A stretch of DNA of 64,000 nucleotides from positions 111,464 to 175,463 of the forward strand of contig NZ_BOMM01000039.1 of assembly GCF_016862195.1 (NCBI RefSeq). The letters run 5' to 3'. The number at the start of each line of letters is the position of its first letter. The first letter of the stretch is position 1. Under the pieces are notes generated by a model, which was not told the origin of the DNA, did not search any database, and saw nothing but the letters and a program-made list of their open reading frames with translations. Source of the stretch: Paractinoplanes ferrugineus. Its GTDB lineage: Bacteria; Actinomycetota; Actinomycetes; Mycobacteriales; Micromonosporaceae. Made by a program: the position numbers and the translations under genes. This document shows positions 43,606 to 52,812 of this stretch, piece by piece.

Positions 43606-44373
43606 GTGCCGGGAACAGTGCAGTCCATCGAGCGCGCCGCCGCGGTGCTGCGCCTGCTCGCGGCCGGGCCGGGCCGCCTCGCGCTGGGCGAGATCGCGCA
43701 CTCGCTCGACCTGGCCAAGGGCACCACCCACGGCATCCTGCGGACCCTGCAACACGTCGGATTCGTCGACCAGGACCGGGCGTCCGGACACTACGGCCTC
43801 GGTCCCGCCATGCGCCGTCTCGGCACCAGCCAGCTCGATGTCAACGAACTGCGCTCGTTCGCGATCAACTGGGCCGACCCGCTCGCCGCCCGCACCGGCG
43901 AGGCGGTCCGGGTCGGCACCGTCCTGGCCGGACAGGTCCTGGTCGTCCACCACGTGTTCCGCCCCGACGACACCTTCCAGACCCTCGAGGTCGGCGCCCA
44001 CCTGCCGCTGCACGCGAGCGCGCTCGGCAAGGTGCTGCTCGCCTACCGGGCGGCCGGCGCCGTGCCGGCCGCCCACCTCGACCGGTTCACCCGGCGGACC
44101 ATCCTGGCGCCGCGCACGCTCGCCGCCGAGCTCCAGCGGGTGCGCGGCGCCGGCTGGGCCGCCGACGTCGAGGAGATGACCCCGGGCAACGCCGCGATCG
44201 CCGCGCCGATCCGGGCCCACGGCGGTCTCGTCGTCGGCGCCGTCGGCATCGACGGCCTGGTCGAGCGGGTCTGCGACAGCCGTTACCGGCCCCACCAGCA
44301 GCTGGTCGCCTTCGTCCGGGACGCGGCCCGGTCGATATCGCGGGAGCTGGGAGGTCTGCGGGAGGCAGCATGA
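43606..44373 (+). CDS. gylR: IclR-family glycerol regulator GylR
   Basis: 255 residues: N-terminal winged helix (QSIERAAAVLRLLAAGPGRLALGEIAHSLDLAKGTTHGILRTLQ), then the IclR effector domain with HLPLHASALGKVLLAY and AIAAPIR. In Streptomyces GylR represses the glycerol operon and is relieved by glycerol 3-phosphate. GTG 43606 is chosen; the TTG at 43585 is a poorer start. It is divergent from glpF, and its stop overlaps the second glycerol kinase start by 4 bases. Confidence 0.93.
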   Translation: MPGTVQSIERAAAVLRLLAAGPGRLALGEIAHSLDLAKGTTHGILRTLQHVGFVDQDRASGHYGLGPAMRRLGTSQLDVNELRSFAINWADPLAARTGEAVRVGTVLAGQVLVVHHVFRPDDTFQTLEVGAHLPLHASALGKVLLAYRAAGAVPAAHLDRFTRRTILAPRTLAAELQRVRGAGWAADVEEMTPGNAAIAAPIRAHGGLVVGAVGIDGLVERVCDSRYRPHQQLVAFVRDAARSISRELGGLREAA

Positions 44374-45863
44374 CCGAACGCTATGTCGTCGCCATCGACC
44401 AGGGCACCACCTCGACCCGGTGCATCGTCTTCGACCGGCGCGGCCGGCTGGTCTCCGTCGCCCAGCAGGAGCACAAGCAATACTTCCCCCGGCCCGGCTG
44501 GGTGGAGCACGACGCCGCCGAGATCTGGCGCAACGTCGAGCGGCTCGCCCCGGAGGCGCTGCGCCAGGCCGGGATCGACGCCGGTCAGGTGGCCGCGATC
44601 GGCATCGCCAACCAGCGCGAGACGACGGTGCTGTGGGACCGGCGCACCGGCCACCCGATCGGCCACGCCATCGTCTGGCAGGACACCAGGACCGATGACC
44701 TGGTACGCGAGCTGCGCCGCCGCCCCGGTGCCGCCGTGGTCGAGCACGACTCGGCGCTGCCGATGGCCACCTATTTCTCCGGCCCGCGGATCAGCTGGAT
44801 GCTCGATCACCGGCCGGGACTGCGGCAGCGCGCCGAACGGGGCGAGATCCTGTTCGGCACCATGGAGACCTGGCTGATCTGGAACCTGACCGGCGGCCTG
44901 CACGTCACCGACGTCACCAACGCCAGCCGCACCATGCTCCTCGACGTGCACACCCTCGACTGGTCCCCGGCCGCGCTCACCTTCTTCGGCATCCCGCGCG
45001 CCATGCTGCCGCAGGTGCGCGCGTCGATCGGCGGTTTCGACACGGCCCGCCACGCCTTTCCCGGGGTACGCATCGGGGCCGCGCTCGGCGACCAGCAGGC
45101 GGCGCTGTTCGGGCAGACCTGCTTCGCCCCGGGCGAGGCCAAATGCACCTACGGCACCGGCAGTTTCCTGCTGCTCAACACCGGCGACGAGCTGGTGCGG
45201 TCGACCCACGGACTGCTCAGCACGGTGGCCTACCAGATCGAGGGCGGCCCGGCCGCGTACGCCTTGGAAGGTTCCATCGCGATCACCGGCTCGCTCGTGC
45301 AGTGGTTCCGTGACCAGCTCGAGCTGATCGCCAGCGCCCCCGAGATCGAGACCCTGGCCCGCACCGTCACCGACAACGGCGGCTGCTACATCGTCCCGGC
45401 GTTCTCCGGACTGTTCGCCCCGCACTGGCGCAGCGAGGCCCGCGGCGTGATCGTCGGCCTGACCTCCTACATCACCAAGGGTCACCTGGCCCGCGCGGTG
45501 CTGGAGGCGACCGCCTGGCAGACCCGCGAGGTGGTCGACGCCATGAACGCCGACTCCGGGCTCGACCTGAGCACCCTGCGCGTGGACGGCGGGATGACCG
45601 CCGACAACCTGCTCATGCAGTACGTCGCCGACGTGCTCGACGTGCCGGTCGTCCGCCCGCTGGCGGCCGAGACGGTGTCGCTGGGCGCCGCCTACGCCGC
45701 CGGGCTCGCCGTGGATTACTGGCCCGACCTGGAGGGGTTGCGACAGAACTGGCACCGGGCGGCCCAGTGGCTGCCGACGATGGACCCGGCCGCTCGCGAC
45801 CGCGAGTACCGCAACTGGCAGCGCGCCGTGCAACGTACGTTCGACTGGACCCGCCCGTCGTAG
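44370..45863 (+). CDS. glpK: Glycerol kinase (second copy)
   Basis: 497 residues with the same FGGY motifs as the first copy: VAIDQGTTSTRCIVFD, GIANQRETTVLWD, IVWQDTRTD, FAPGEAKCTYGTGSFLLLNTG. It is clearly a diverged homologue rather than a recent duplicate. The ATG overlaps the gylR stop (ATGA), so kinase and regulator are co-translated. GylR is thus made with a kinase that produces its presumed inducer, glycerol 3-phosphate. Preference for another polyol cannot be excluded. Confidence 0.93.
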   Translation: MTERYVVAIDQGTTSTRCIVFDRRGRLVSVAQQEHKQYFPRPGWVEHDAAEIWRNVERLAPEALRQAGIDAGQVAAIGIANQRETTVLWDRRTGHPIGHAIVWQDTRTDDLVRELRRRPGAAVVEHDSALPMATYFSGPRISWMLDHRPGLRQRAERGEILFGTMETWLIWNLTGGLHVTDVTNASRTMLLDVHTLDWSPAALTFFGIPRAMLPQVRASIGGFDTARHAFPGVRIGAALGDQQAALFGQTCFAPGEAKCTYGTGSFLLLNTGDELVRSTHGLLSTVAYQIEGGPAAYALEGSIAITGSLVQWFRDQLELIASAPEIETLARTVTDNGGCYIVPAFSGLFAPHWRSEARGVIVGLTSYITKGHLARAVLEATAWQTREVVDAMNADSGLDLSTLRVDGGMTADNLLMQYVADVLDVPVVRPLAAETVSLGAAYAAGLAVDYWPDLEGLRQNWHRAAQWLPTMDPAARDREYRNWQRAVQRTFDWTRPS

Positions 45864-45919
45864 GCAACCGGGCGCCCTATCGCCGTCCGTCGGCGCGGCG
45901 GCCGTAAACTTGACCGATC

Positions 45920-48406
45920 ATGACTCTGACAGATCGCCTTCCGGGCACCGACGAACCCGACGCGGTCTTCGACGCCTTCCAGAAATGGGCCACCGAGCAG
46001 GGCCTCGCCCTCTACACCCACCAGGAAGAAGCGCTCATCGAACTGGCCACCGGGGCCAACGTCATCCTCAACACCCCGACCGGCTCGGGCAAGAGCCTGG
46101 TCGCCGCCGGCGCCCACTTCATCGCCCTCGCGAGCGGCCGCACCACCTTCTACACCGCGCCGATCAAGGCCCTGGTCAGCGAGAAGTTCTTCGCCCTCTG
46201 CGCGATGTTCGGGGCGCACAACGTCGGCATGCTGACCGGCGACGCCAGCGTCAACGCGGACGCCCCGATCATCTGCTGCACCGCCGAGGTCCTCGCCAAC
46301 CTCGCCCTGCGCGAGGGCGCCAACGCCGACGTCGGCCAGGTCGTGATGGACGAGTTCCACTTCTACGCCGAGCCCGACCGCGGCTGGGCGTGGCAGGTGC
46401 CGATCATCGAGCTGCCGCAGGCCCAGTTCCTGCTCATGTCGGCGACGCTCGGCGACACCACCCGCTTCGTCGACGACCTCAGCCGGCGCACCGGCCGGCC
46501 CACGGCCGTCGTGGCGAGCGCGGAGCGTCCGGTTCCGCTGATCTTCTCGTACGTGTCCACGCCCATGCACGAGACGATCGAGGAACTGCTCCAGACCCAC
46601 CAGGCGCCGGTCTACATCGTGCACTTCACCCAGGTCGCCGCCCTGGACCGGGCGCAGTCGCTGATGAGCGTCAACATGTGCACCCGCGAGGAGAAGGACA
46701 AGATCGCGGCGGCGATCGGCAACTTCCGGTTCACCGCCGGCTTCGGCAAGCAGCTCTCCCGGCTGGTGCGGCACGGCATCGGCGTGCACCACGCCGGCAT
46801 GCTGCCGAAATACCGCCGCCTGGTGGAGACCCTCGCCCAGGCCGGTCTGCTCAAGGTCATCTGTGGCACGGACACGCTCGGCGTCGGCATCAACGTGCCG
46901 ATCCGCACCGTGCTGTTCACCGGGCTGTCGAAATACGACGGCGTGAAGACCCGGCTGCTCAAGGCGCGCGAGTTCCACCAGATCGCCGGTCGCGCCGGCC
47001 GGGCCGGGTTCGACACCCTCGGCACCGTCATGGTGCAGGCCCCCGAGCACGTCATCGACAACGAACGCGCCCTCGCCAAGGCCGGCGACGACCCGAAGAA
47101 GCGCCGCAAGGTCGTCCGCAAGAAGCCCCCGGAGGGCACGATCGGCTGGGGGCAGCCCACCTTCGACCGCCTCGTCGCCGCCGACCCCGAGCCGCTGACC
47201 AGCTCGTTCCAGGTGTCGCACGCGATGCTGCTCAACGTGATCGCCCGCGGCGGCGACCCGTTCGCGGCGATGCGGCACCTGCTCACCGACAACCACGAGG
47301 AGCCGGCCGCCCAGCGGCGGCACATCCGCCGGGCGATCGCCATCGCGCGGGCCCTGATGGCCGGTGGGGTCATCGAACGTACGCCGGAGGGGGTCTACCG
47401 GCTCGTCGAGGACCTCCAGCTGGACTTCGCGCTCAACCAGGCCCTCTCGCCGTTCGCCCTGGCCTGCCTCGAACTGCTCGACCGGGAGGCGCCGGACTAC
47501 CCGCTCGACGTGGTCTCGGTGATCGAGTCCACCCTCGAGGACCCCCGCCAGGTGATCTACGCACAGCGCACCAAGGCCCGGGGCGAGGCGGTCAACGCCA
47601 TGAAGGCCGAAGGCATCGAGTACGAGCAGCGGATGGAGCTCCTGGAGGAGGTCACCCACCCGCGTCCCCTGCTCGAACTGCTGGAGAACGCCTACGAGAC
47701 CTACCGGCGCGGCCACCCGTGGGTCGGTGACTACGAGATCAAACCCAAGAGCATCGTCCGGGACATGTACGAGCGGGCGATGACGTTCACCGAGTACGTG
47801 TCGTTCTACGGCCTGTCCCGTTCCGAGGGACTGGTGCTGCGCTACCTCGCCGACGCGTTCCGGGCGCTGCGCCAGACCGTGCCCGAGGACGCCCGCACCG
47901 AGGAGCTCACCGACCTGATCGAGTGGCTCGGCGAGCTGGTCCGCCAGGTCGACTCCAGCCTGCTCGACGAGTGGGAGCGGCTGCGCAACCCGGGCGCCGA
48001 CATCGAGGAGGTCCGCCTCGACGACAAGCCGCCCGCGGTCACCCGCAACGTGCGTGCCTTCCGCGTGCTGGTGCGCAACGCCCTGTTCCGCCGGGTCGAG
48101 CTGGCCGCCCTGCGCCGCTGGTACGACCTGGGCGAGCTCGACGGCGAGAACGGCTGGACCGCCGACCGCTGGGCCGACGCCATGTCGTCGTACTTCGAGG
48201 AGTACGACGAGGTGGGTACCGGCCCGTCGGCCCGGGGCCCGGCCCTGCTGCAGATCGATACCGGCGCCACCGCGTGGACCGTCCGCCAGGTCTTCGAGGA
48301 CCCGGCCGGCGACCACGACTGGGGCATCGACGCCACCGTCGACCTGGCCGCCTCCGACGAGCTCGGCGCCGCCGCCGTGGTCGTCACCGGCGTCGGCCCG
48401 CACTAG
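45920..48406 (+). CDS. Ski2-like DEAD/DEAH helicase with DUF3516
   Basis: 828 residues. Helicase motifs: LNTPTGSGKSLVAAGAH (Walker A), a box that reads VVMDEFHFY (DEFH rather than DEAH or DExH), LLMSATLGDT, GVHHAGMLPKYRRLVE, VICGTDTLGVGINVPI and REFHQIAGRAGRAGFD. The C-terminal third matches DUF3516, found mainly in actinobacterial members. It probably unwinds RNA. ATG 45920; the sensor kinase gene starts within its stop codon (TAGTG). No partner exoribonuclease is visible nearby. Confidence 0.92.
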   Translation: MTLTDRLPGTDEPDAVFDAFQKWATEQGLALYTHQEEALIELATGANVILNTPTGSGKSLVAAGAHFIALASGRTTFYTAPIKALVSEKFFALCAMFGAHNVGMLTGDASVNADAPIICCTAEVLANLALREGANADVGQVVMDEFHFYAEPDRGWAWQVPIIELPQAQFLLMSATLGDTTRFVDDLSRRTGRPTAVVASAERPVPLIFSYVSTPMHETIEELLQTHQAPVYIVHFTQVAALDRAQSLMSVNMCTREEKDKIAAAIGNFRFTAGFGKQLSRLVRHGIGVHHAGMLPKYRRLVETLAQAGLLKVICGTDTLGVGINVPIRTVLFTGLSKYDGVKTRLLKAREFHQIAGRAGRAGFDTLGTVMVQAPEHVIDNERALAKAGDDPKKRRKVVRKKPPEGTIGWGQPTFDRLVAADPEPLTSSFQVSHAMLLNVIARGGDPFAAMRHLLTDNHEEPAAQRRHIRRAIAIARALMAGGVIERTPEGVYRLVEDLQLDFALNQALSPFALACLELLDREAPDYPLDVVSVIESTLEDPRQVIYAQRTKARGEAVNAMKAEGIEYEQRMELLEEVTHPRPLLELLENAYETYRRGHPWVGDYEIKPKSIVRDMYERAMTFTEYVSFYGLSRSEGLVLRYLADAFRALRQTVPEDARTEELTDLIEWLGELVRQVDSSLLDEWERLRNPGADIEEVRLDDKPPAVTRNVRAFRVLVRNALFRRVELAALRRWYDLGELDGENGWTADRWADAMSSYFEEYDEVGTGPSARGPALLQIDTGATAWTVRQVFEDPAGDHDWGIDATVDLAASDELGAAAVVVTGVGPH

Positions 48407-49827
48407 TGAACGCGCCGCTGTCCCGGCGGCGGCGCGTCGCGGGTTTCCTCCTCGCGGTCGGCGGCCTGCCGCTGCTGACCGCCGTCGCCCACCCGGCCGG
48501 GCTGGACCTGACCGCCGGCATCTCGCTGTTCCTGGCCGCCGTGGTCGCGGTCGCCCTGGTCGGTGGGCTGGGACCGGCCCTGCTGGCGGCGGTCGGCGGG
48601 TTCCTGCTGCTCAACTACTTCTTCATCCCGCCCCTGCGCACCCTGGCCATCGCCACCGCCGACGACTGGATCGCGGTGGCCGCCTTCGTGGTGGTGGCCG
48701 TCGCCGTCTCGGGAGTGGTCGACCTGGCCGCCCGCCGTAGCGCCCAGGCCCGTACCCTCGCCTCGCTTGCGGGCGGGGTGCTGCGCGGTGGCCCCGACCC
48801 GTTGTCCGCCCTGCTGCACCAGCTGCGCGACACCTTCGCGCTGGAGTCGGTGACGCTCCTCGAACGGGCGGCCGGCGCCGAGGCGGAGCCCGTACCCGGC
48901 GGCTGGTCCTCGGTGGTGACGGTGGGTGAACCGCCCGCGGTGACCCCCGCCGACGGCGACGCCTGCGTCGCCGACGAGTCGCTGGTGCTCGTGCTGCGCG
49001 GGCGGCGCCTGCCGGCCTCGGACAAGCGGATCGTCGACGCGTTCGCCGCGCAGGCCGCCGTCGCGCTCCGTCAGCAGCGGCTGGCGGTGGCGGCCCAGGG
49101 TGACAAGGTGCGCACCGCGCTGCTCGCCGCGGTCAGCCACGATCTGCGTGGCCCGCTCTCCTCCGCCAAGGCCTCCGTCGCCGGGCTGCGCAGCGACGAG
49201 GTGTCGTTCGATGCCGAGGACCGGGCCGAACTGCTGGCCACCGCCGACGAGTCGCTCGACCGGCTGGCCGGGCTCGTGGCCAACCTGCTCGACATGAGCC
49301 GGCTGCAGGCGGGGGCGCTCGGGATGACGTTCGCCGAGGTCGGGCTGGAGGACGTGGTGCCGGCCGCGCTCGACGAGCTCGGCCCGCCCGGCCGGTCGGT
49401 GACGGTGTCGCTGCCCGAGGATCTGCCGGCGGTCCGGGTCGATCCGGGGCTGCTCGATCGCGTACTCGTCAATGTCGTCGGCAATGCGCTCCGCTACTCC
49501 CCCGCCGCCGGGAAAAACCTGGAAATTTCCGGCCTCGCCGGGAGCGATGGGGTGGAATTGCACGTGATCGACCACGGTCCGGGCATTCCCCGGGACAAAT
49601 GGGACCTTGTGTTCCGGCCGTTCCAGCGCCTCGGTGATCATGACAATCACACCGGCGTCGGGCTCGGGCTCGCGCTCTCCCGGGGACTCGCCGAAGCCAT
49701 GGGCGGCTCGCTGCGGCCGGCGGACACCCCGGGCGGCGGCCTCACCATGATCCTGACGTTGCCCGCCGCCTCCGGAGCCGTGTCCCCGGCCCGGTCCGTC
49801 TCCGAGTCCGCCGGGAGCTCCGCGTGA
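48406..49827 (+). CDS. KdpD-type sensor kinase without the N-terminal KdpD domain
   Basis: 473 residues. A DUF4118-like membrane region with three to four helices (about 10-105; LLNYFFIPPLRTLAIATADDW is the typical segment) leads into a GAF-like part, HisKA with the phosphorylation His in LLAAVSHDLRGPLSSAKASVAGL (about 245), and an ATPase domain (NVVGNALRYSP, VIDHGPGIP, GVGLGLALSRG). Full KdpD has a large N-terminal USP/KdpD domain that is absent here. GTG 48406 overlaps the helicase TAG by one base. The kinase and KdpE-type regulator overlap (GTGA). No kdpFABC genes are visible in the window. Confidence 0.88.
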   Translation: MNAPLSRRRRVAGFLLAVGGLPLLTAVAHPAGLDLTAGISLFLAAVVAVALVGGLGPALLAAVGGFLLLNYFFIPPLRTLAIATADDWIAVAAFVVVAVAVSGVVDLAARRSAQARTLASLAGGVLRGGPDPLSALLHQLRDTFALESVTLLERAAGAEAEPVPGGWSSVVTVGEPPAVTPADGDACVADESLVLVLRGRRLPASDKRIVDAFAAQAAVALRQQRLAVAAQGDKVRTALLAAVSHDLRGPLSSAKASVAGLRSDEVSFDAEDRAELLATADESLDRLAGLVANLLDMSRLQAGALGMTFAEVGLEDVVPAALDELGPPGRSVTVSLPEDLPAVRVDPGLLDRVLVNVVGNALRYSPAAGKNLEISGLAGSDGVELHVIDHGPGIPRDKWDLVFRPFQRLGDHDNHTGVGLGLALSRGLAEAMGGSLRPADTPGGGLTMILTLPAASGAVSPARSVSESAGSSA

Positions 49828-50489
49828 CACGCATCCTCGTCGTCGACGACGACCCGCAGATCCTGCGGGCACTGCGGATCAACCTGCGCGCCCGGCAGTA
49901 CGAGGTGGACGTCGCCGACGACGGGGCGGCCGCGCTGCAGACGGCCGCCGCGCATCCGCCCGACCTGGTCGTCCTCGACCTGGGGCTGCCCGACATGGAC
50001 GGCACCGAGGTGATCCGCGGGCTGCGCGGCTGGACCACCGTGCCGATCATCGTGCTGTCCGGACGGGCCGAGGGCTCCGACAAGGTGGCCGCGCTCGACG
50101 CCGGCGCCGACGACTACGTGACCAAGCCGTTCGGGGTGGACGAGCTGCTCGCGCGGATCCGGGCGGTCACCCGCCGCGTCCTCCCCTCGGCCGCCGCCGC
50201 GGTCGTCACGCTCGGCCGGCACACGATCGACCTCGGCGACCACACGATCAGCCCGGAGCAGCGCCTCACCCCCACCGAGTGGCAGCTCCTCGAACAACTG
50301 CTGCGCAACCCCGGCAAACTGATCACCCAGCGCCAGCTGCTCCAGGAGGTGTGGGGCCCGCAGTACGGCACCGAGACCAACTACCTGCGGCAATACATGG
50401 CACGGCTGCGCCGCAAGCTGGAGGACGACCCCACCCGGCCCCGGCACCTGCTCACCGAACCCGGGATGGGTTACCGCTATCAGCCTTGA
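49824..50489 (+). CDS. OmpR/KdpE-type response regulator
   Basis: 221 residues: receiver (ILVVDDDPQILRALRINL, VVLDLGLPDMDG with the acceptor Asp, PIIVLSGRAEGSDKVAALD, Lys in TKPFGVDEL), then a winged helix (LTPTEWQLLEQLLRNPGKLITQ, NYLRQYMARLRRKLEDDP, GMGYRYQP). This is KdpE-like. Start GTG overlaps the kinase stop. It may respond to potassium or to an unrelated cue. Confidence 0.92.
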   Translation: MTRILVVDDDPQILRALRINLRARQYEVDVADDGAAALQTAAAHPPDLVVLDLGLPDMDGTEVIRGLRGWTTVPIIVLSGRAEGSDKVAALDAGADDYVTKPFGVDELLARIRAVTRRVLPSAAAAVVTLGRHTIDLGDHTISPEQRLTPTEWQLLEQLLRNPGKLITQRQLLQEVWGPQYGTETNYLRQYMARLRRKLEDDPTRPRHLLTEPGMGYRYQP

Positions 50490-50547
50490 GCGCGGCTGAT
50501 ACTGAGGAGGTCCCCAACTTCCTGCGGGGGCGGACGGGGAGACCACA

Positions 50548-51429
50548 GTGGCCCGAGACGCGGACATCGGCACGGCTGACGGGCGACAACTGCGTTATCA
50601 GGAGGCCGGCGACCCCGCGGGCTACCCGATCTTCCTGCTGCACGGCACCCCCGGCAGCCGCCTCGGCCCGCGCCCCCGGGTCAGTGTCCTGAGCCGGCTC
50701 GGGGTCCGGCTGATCAGTTACGACCGGCCCGGCTACGGCGGCTCCGACCGGCACGCCGGCCGCATCGTGGCCGACTGCGCCGCCGATGTCGCCGGCCTCG
50801 CCGACCACCTGGGCCTCGACGAGTTCGCGGTGGTGGGCCGCTCCGGTGGCGGACCGCACGCCCTGGCCTGCGCGGCACTGCTCCCGGCCCGGGTCACCAG
50901 GGCCGCCGTGCTGGTCAGCTTCGCCCCCGACAACGCCGACCTGGACTGGTTCTCCGGCATGAACGAGGCGAACACCCGCGACTTCACCGACGAGCACACC
51001 CTGGTGCAGAGCCTGATCGAGCGAGCACACCGCACCCACCAGAGTCCGGCCACCCTGCTGGACTCGTTGCGCGACCACATCAGCGGCCCCGACCTGCGGC
51101 TGGTCGGCGACGAGACCTTCGAACGCCTGCTGCTGGAGTCCTACGCCGAGGCCACCCGCCCCGGCCCGTGGGGCTGGATCGACGACGCCCTGGCCCTGCG
51201 CCGCCCCTGGGGCTTCGACCTGACCTCGATCCACCGGCGGGTGCTGCTGTGGCACGGCGCCGAGGACAACGTCGTCCCGGCCAGCCACACCCGCTGGCTG
51301 GCCCGCCGGATCCGCACCGCCGAACTGCGGGTGCAGACCGGTTCGGCCCACTTCGGCGCGATGGAGATCCTGCCCTCGGTCCTCTCGTGGCTCGCACAGG
51401 AGGACCCCCCGTCCCTGGCCGCGAACTGA
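50548..51429 (+). CDS. Alpha/beta hydrolase
   Basis: 293 residues. Oxyanion block FLLHGTPGSRLGPRPR, nucleophile Ser in VVGRSGGGPHALACA, acid in HGAEDNVVPASH and His in GSAHFGAMEIL. Typical of small esterases or lactonases; the substrate is unknown. GTG 50548 follows the KdpE gene by 58 bases. No signal peptide. Confidence 0.9.
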   Translation: MARDADIGTADGRQLRYQEAGDPAGYPIFLLHGTPGSRLGPRPRVSVLSRLGVRLISYDRPGYGGSDRHAGRIVADCAADVAGLADHLGLDEFAVVGRSGGGPHALACAALLPARVTRAAVLVSFAPDNADLDWFSGMNEANTRDFTDEHTLVQSLIERAHRTHQSPATLLDSLRDHISGPDLRLVGDETFERLLLESYAEATRPGPWGWIDDALALRRPWGFDLTSIHRRVLLWHGAEDNVVPASHTRWLARRIRTAELRVQTGSAHFGAMEILPSVLSWLAQEDPPSLAAN

Positions 51430-51449
51430 GCCGGGGTCATGCTTCCCCG

Positions 51450-52001
51450 GTGTCCTGGAAACCCGCTGTACTCTCCCATCCGGTCGCCCTGGTCGCCGTC
51501 GACCGCTCGCACCGGGCCGTGCTCGGCAACCTCGGGCAGCTCTTCCGGTACGACCTCGCGGAGGTCTACGGCCACCTGCCGAACGCCGACGGCTCGTTCA
51601 ACGACCGGCAGACGGACCGCTTCCTCGCCGGGGTCGACCCGGGCCGGCGCGCCTGGCTGATCACCGCCGCCGGACGGACCGCCGGCTACGTCATGACGAT
51701 CCCGGCCGCCGACGGGGGCAACTCCATCTCCGCGTTCTTCGTCGTGCGCGCCCTCCGCCGCACCGGCGTCGGCCGCGAGGCGGCCGCCCTGACGATCGCC
51801 GCACTGCCGGGCCGGTGGAGCATCGCCTTCCAGCGGTACAACCCCGGCGTCGAACGATTCTGGTCCCGGGTGGCCACCGACGCGGCCGGCCACCGATGGC
51901 ACATCCACGACGGCCCCACCCCGGCAAACCGCCCACCCGACACCTGGATCACCTTCACCACACCGGCCGAAGGCCCCGACGACGCCGAACCGCGAACCTA
52001 G
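51450..52001 (+). CDS. GNAT-like N-acetyltransferase
   Basis: 183 residues. Visible: LGNLGQLFRYDLAEVY, AWLITAAGRTAGYVMTIPA, ISAFFVVRALRRTGVGREAAALTIAAL (the acetyl-CoA loop), and GRWSIAFQRYNPGVERFW. GTG 51450 is chosen; it lacks a clear ribosome binding site. Acceptor unknown. It lies 20 bases after the hydrolase and may share its transcript. Confidence 0.75.
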   Translation: MSWKPAVLSHPVALVAVDRSHRAVLGNLGQLFRYDLAEVYGHLPNADGSFNDRQTDRFLAGVDPGRRAWLITAAGRTAGYVMTIPAADGGNSISAFFVVRALRRTGVGREAAALTIAALPGRWSIAFQRYNPGVERFWSRVATDAAGHRWHIHDGPTPANRPPDTWITFTTPAEGPDDAEPRT

Positions 52002-52143
52002 CCCACATCTCGCCCTACTGCCAGGAGCTGGGCCCCGGCGACAGGCCTAGCACATCCGGCAGGGGTGCGCGGTATATCGAGACGCGCCTGTTCAGTATTC
52101 AGCGTCACGAAATGAGGCGCGGGCGGCCGGTGTTGGGGCGGGC

Positions 52144-52812
52144 ATGAGGACTGTGGGAATTATCGGCAGTGGGCTGATCGGCGGGACCGTGGCCCGGCTC
52201 GCCGTCAACGCGGGGTACGACGTCGTGGTCAGCAACTCGCGCGGGCCGGAGACGCTCGCCGACCTGGTCGCGGAGCTCGGCGACAAGGCTCGGGCCGGCA
52301 CGGCGGTCGAGGCCGCGGAGGCCGGGGACATCGTGGTGGTGAGTGTGCCGTTCCACGCGTTCGGCAAGCTGCCCGTCGACGAGCTGGCCGGCAAGGTGGT
52401 GCTCGACACCAACAACTACTACCCGCAGCGCGACGGGAACGTGGCCGAGCTCGACGAGGGCAAGGCGACCAGTGCGGAGCTGGAGCAGCGGTTCCTGGTC
52501 GGCGCCAAGCTGGTGAAGGTCTTCAACAACATCTACTTCAAGCACCTCGGCAACCTGGCCCGTCCGGCCGGCGACAGTGAGCGTACGGCGCTGACGATCG
52601 CCGGGGACAACGCGGCGGCGAAGCTGGTGGCCACCGAGTTCCTCGACAAGATCGGCTACGACGCGGTGGATGTCGGGCCGCTGAGCGAGAGCTGGCGGTT
52701 CGAGCCGGGCCAGCCCGCCTACGGCCCGCCCTACGGCAGCGCCGAGGAGCCGGCCGGCACCCCGGCGAGCGCCGCCAAGGTGCGCGAGGCGGTCGCCGCG
52801 GCTAAGCGGTAG
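52144..52812 (+). CDS. F420-dependent NADP reductase-like oxidoreductase
   Basis: 222 residues with a Rossmann start GIIGSGLIGGTVARLAVNAGYDVVVSNSRG, followed by VVVSVPFHAF and LVGAKLVKVFNNIYFKHLG; the family is the F420_oxidored/NADP-binding group. Some members transfer hydride between NADPH and F420; others are only annotated by similarity. The promoter lies in the 142-base gap before it. Its last 11 bases overlap the convergent DUF4832 gene. Confidence 0.85.
   Translation: MRTVGIIGSGLIGGTVARLAVNAGYDVVVSNSRGPETLADLVAELGDKARAGTAVEAAEAGDIVVVSVPFHAFGKLPVDELAGKVVLDTNNYYPQRDGNVAELDEGKATSAELEQRFLVGAKLVKVFNNIYFKHLGNLARPAGDSERTALTIAGDNAAAKLVATEFLDKIGYDAVDVGPLSESWRFEPGQPAYGPPYGSAEEPAGTPASAAKVREAVAAAKR

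Noticed and set aside
43585..43606. TTG start 21 bases upstream for gylR
   Set aside because: GTG 43606 better fits the usual N-terminus of the family, and the longer start adds non-conserved residues.
45716..48403. An 895-residue open frame on the minus strand
   Set aside because: It is antisense to the helicase gene, which has a full motif set. No ribosome binding site or domain supports the other strand.
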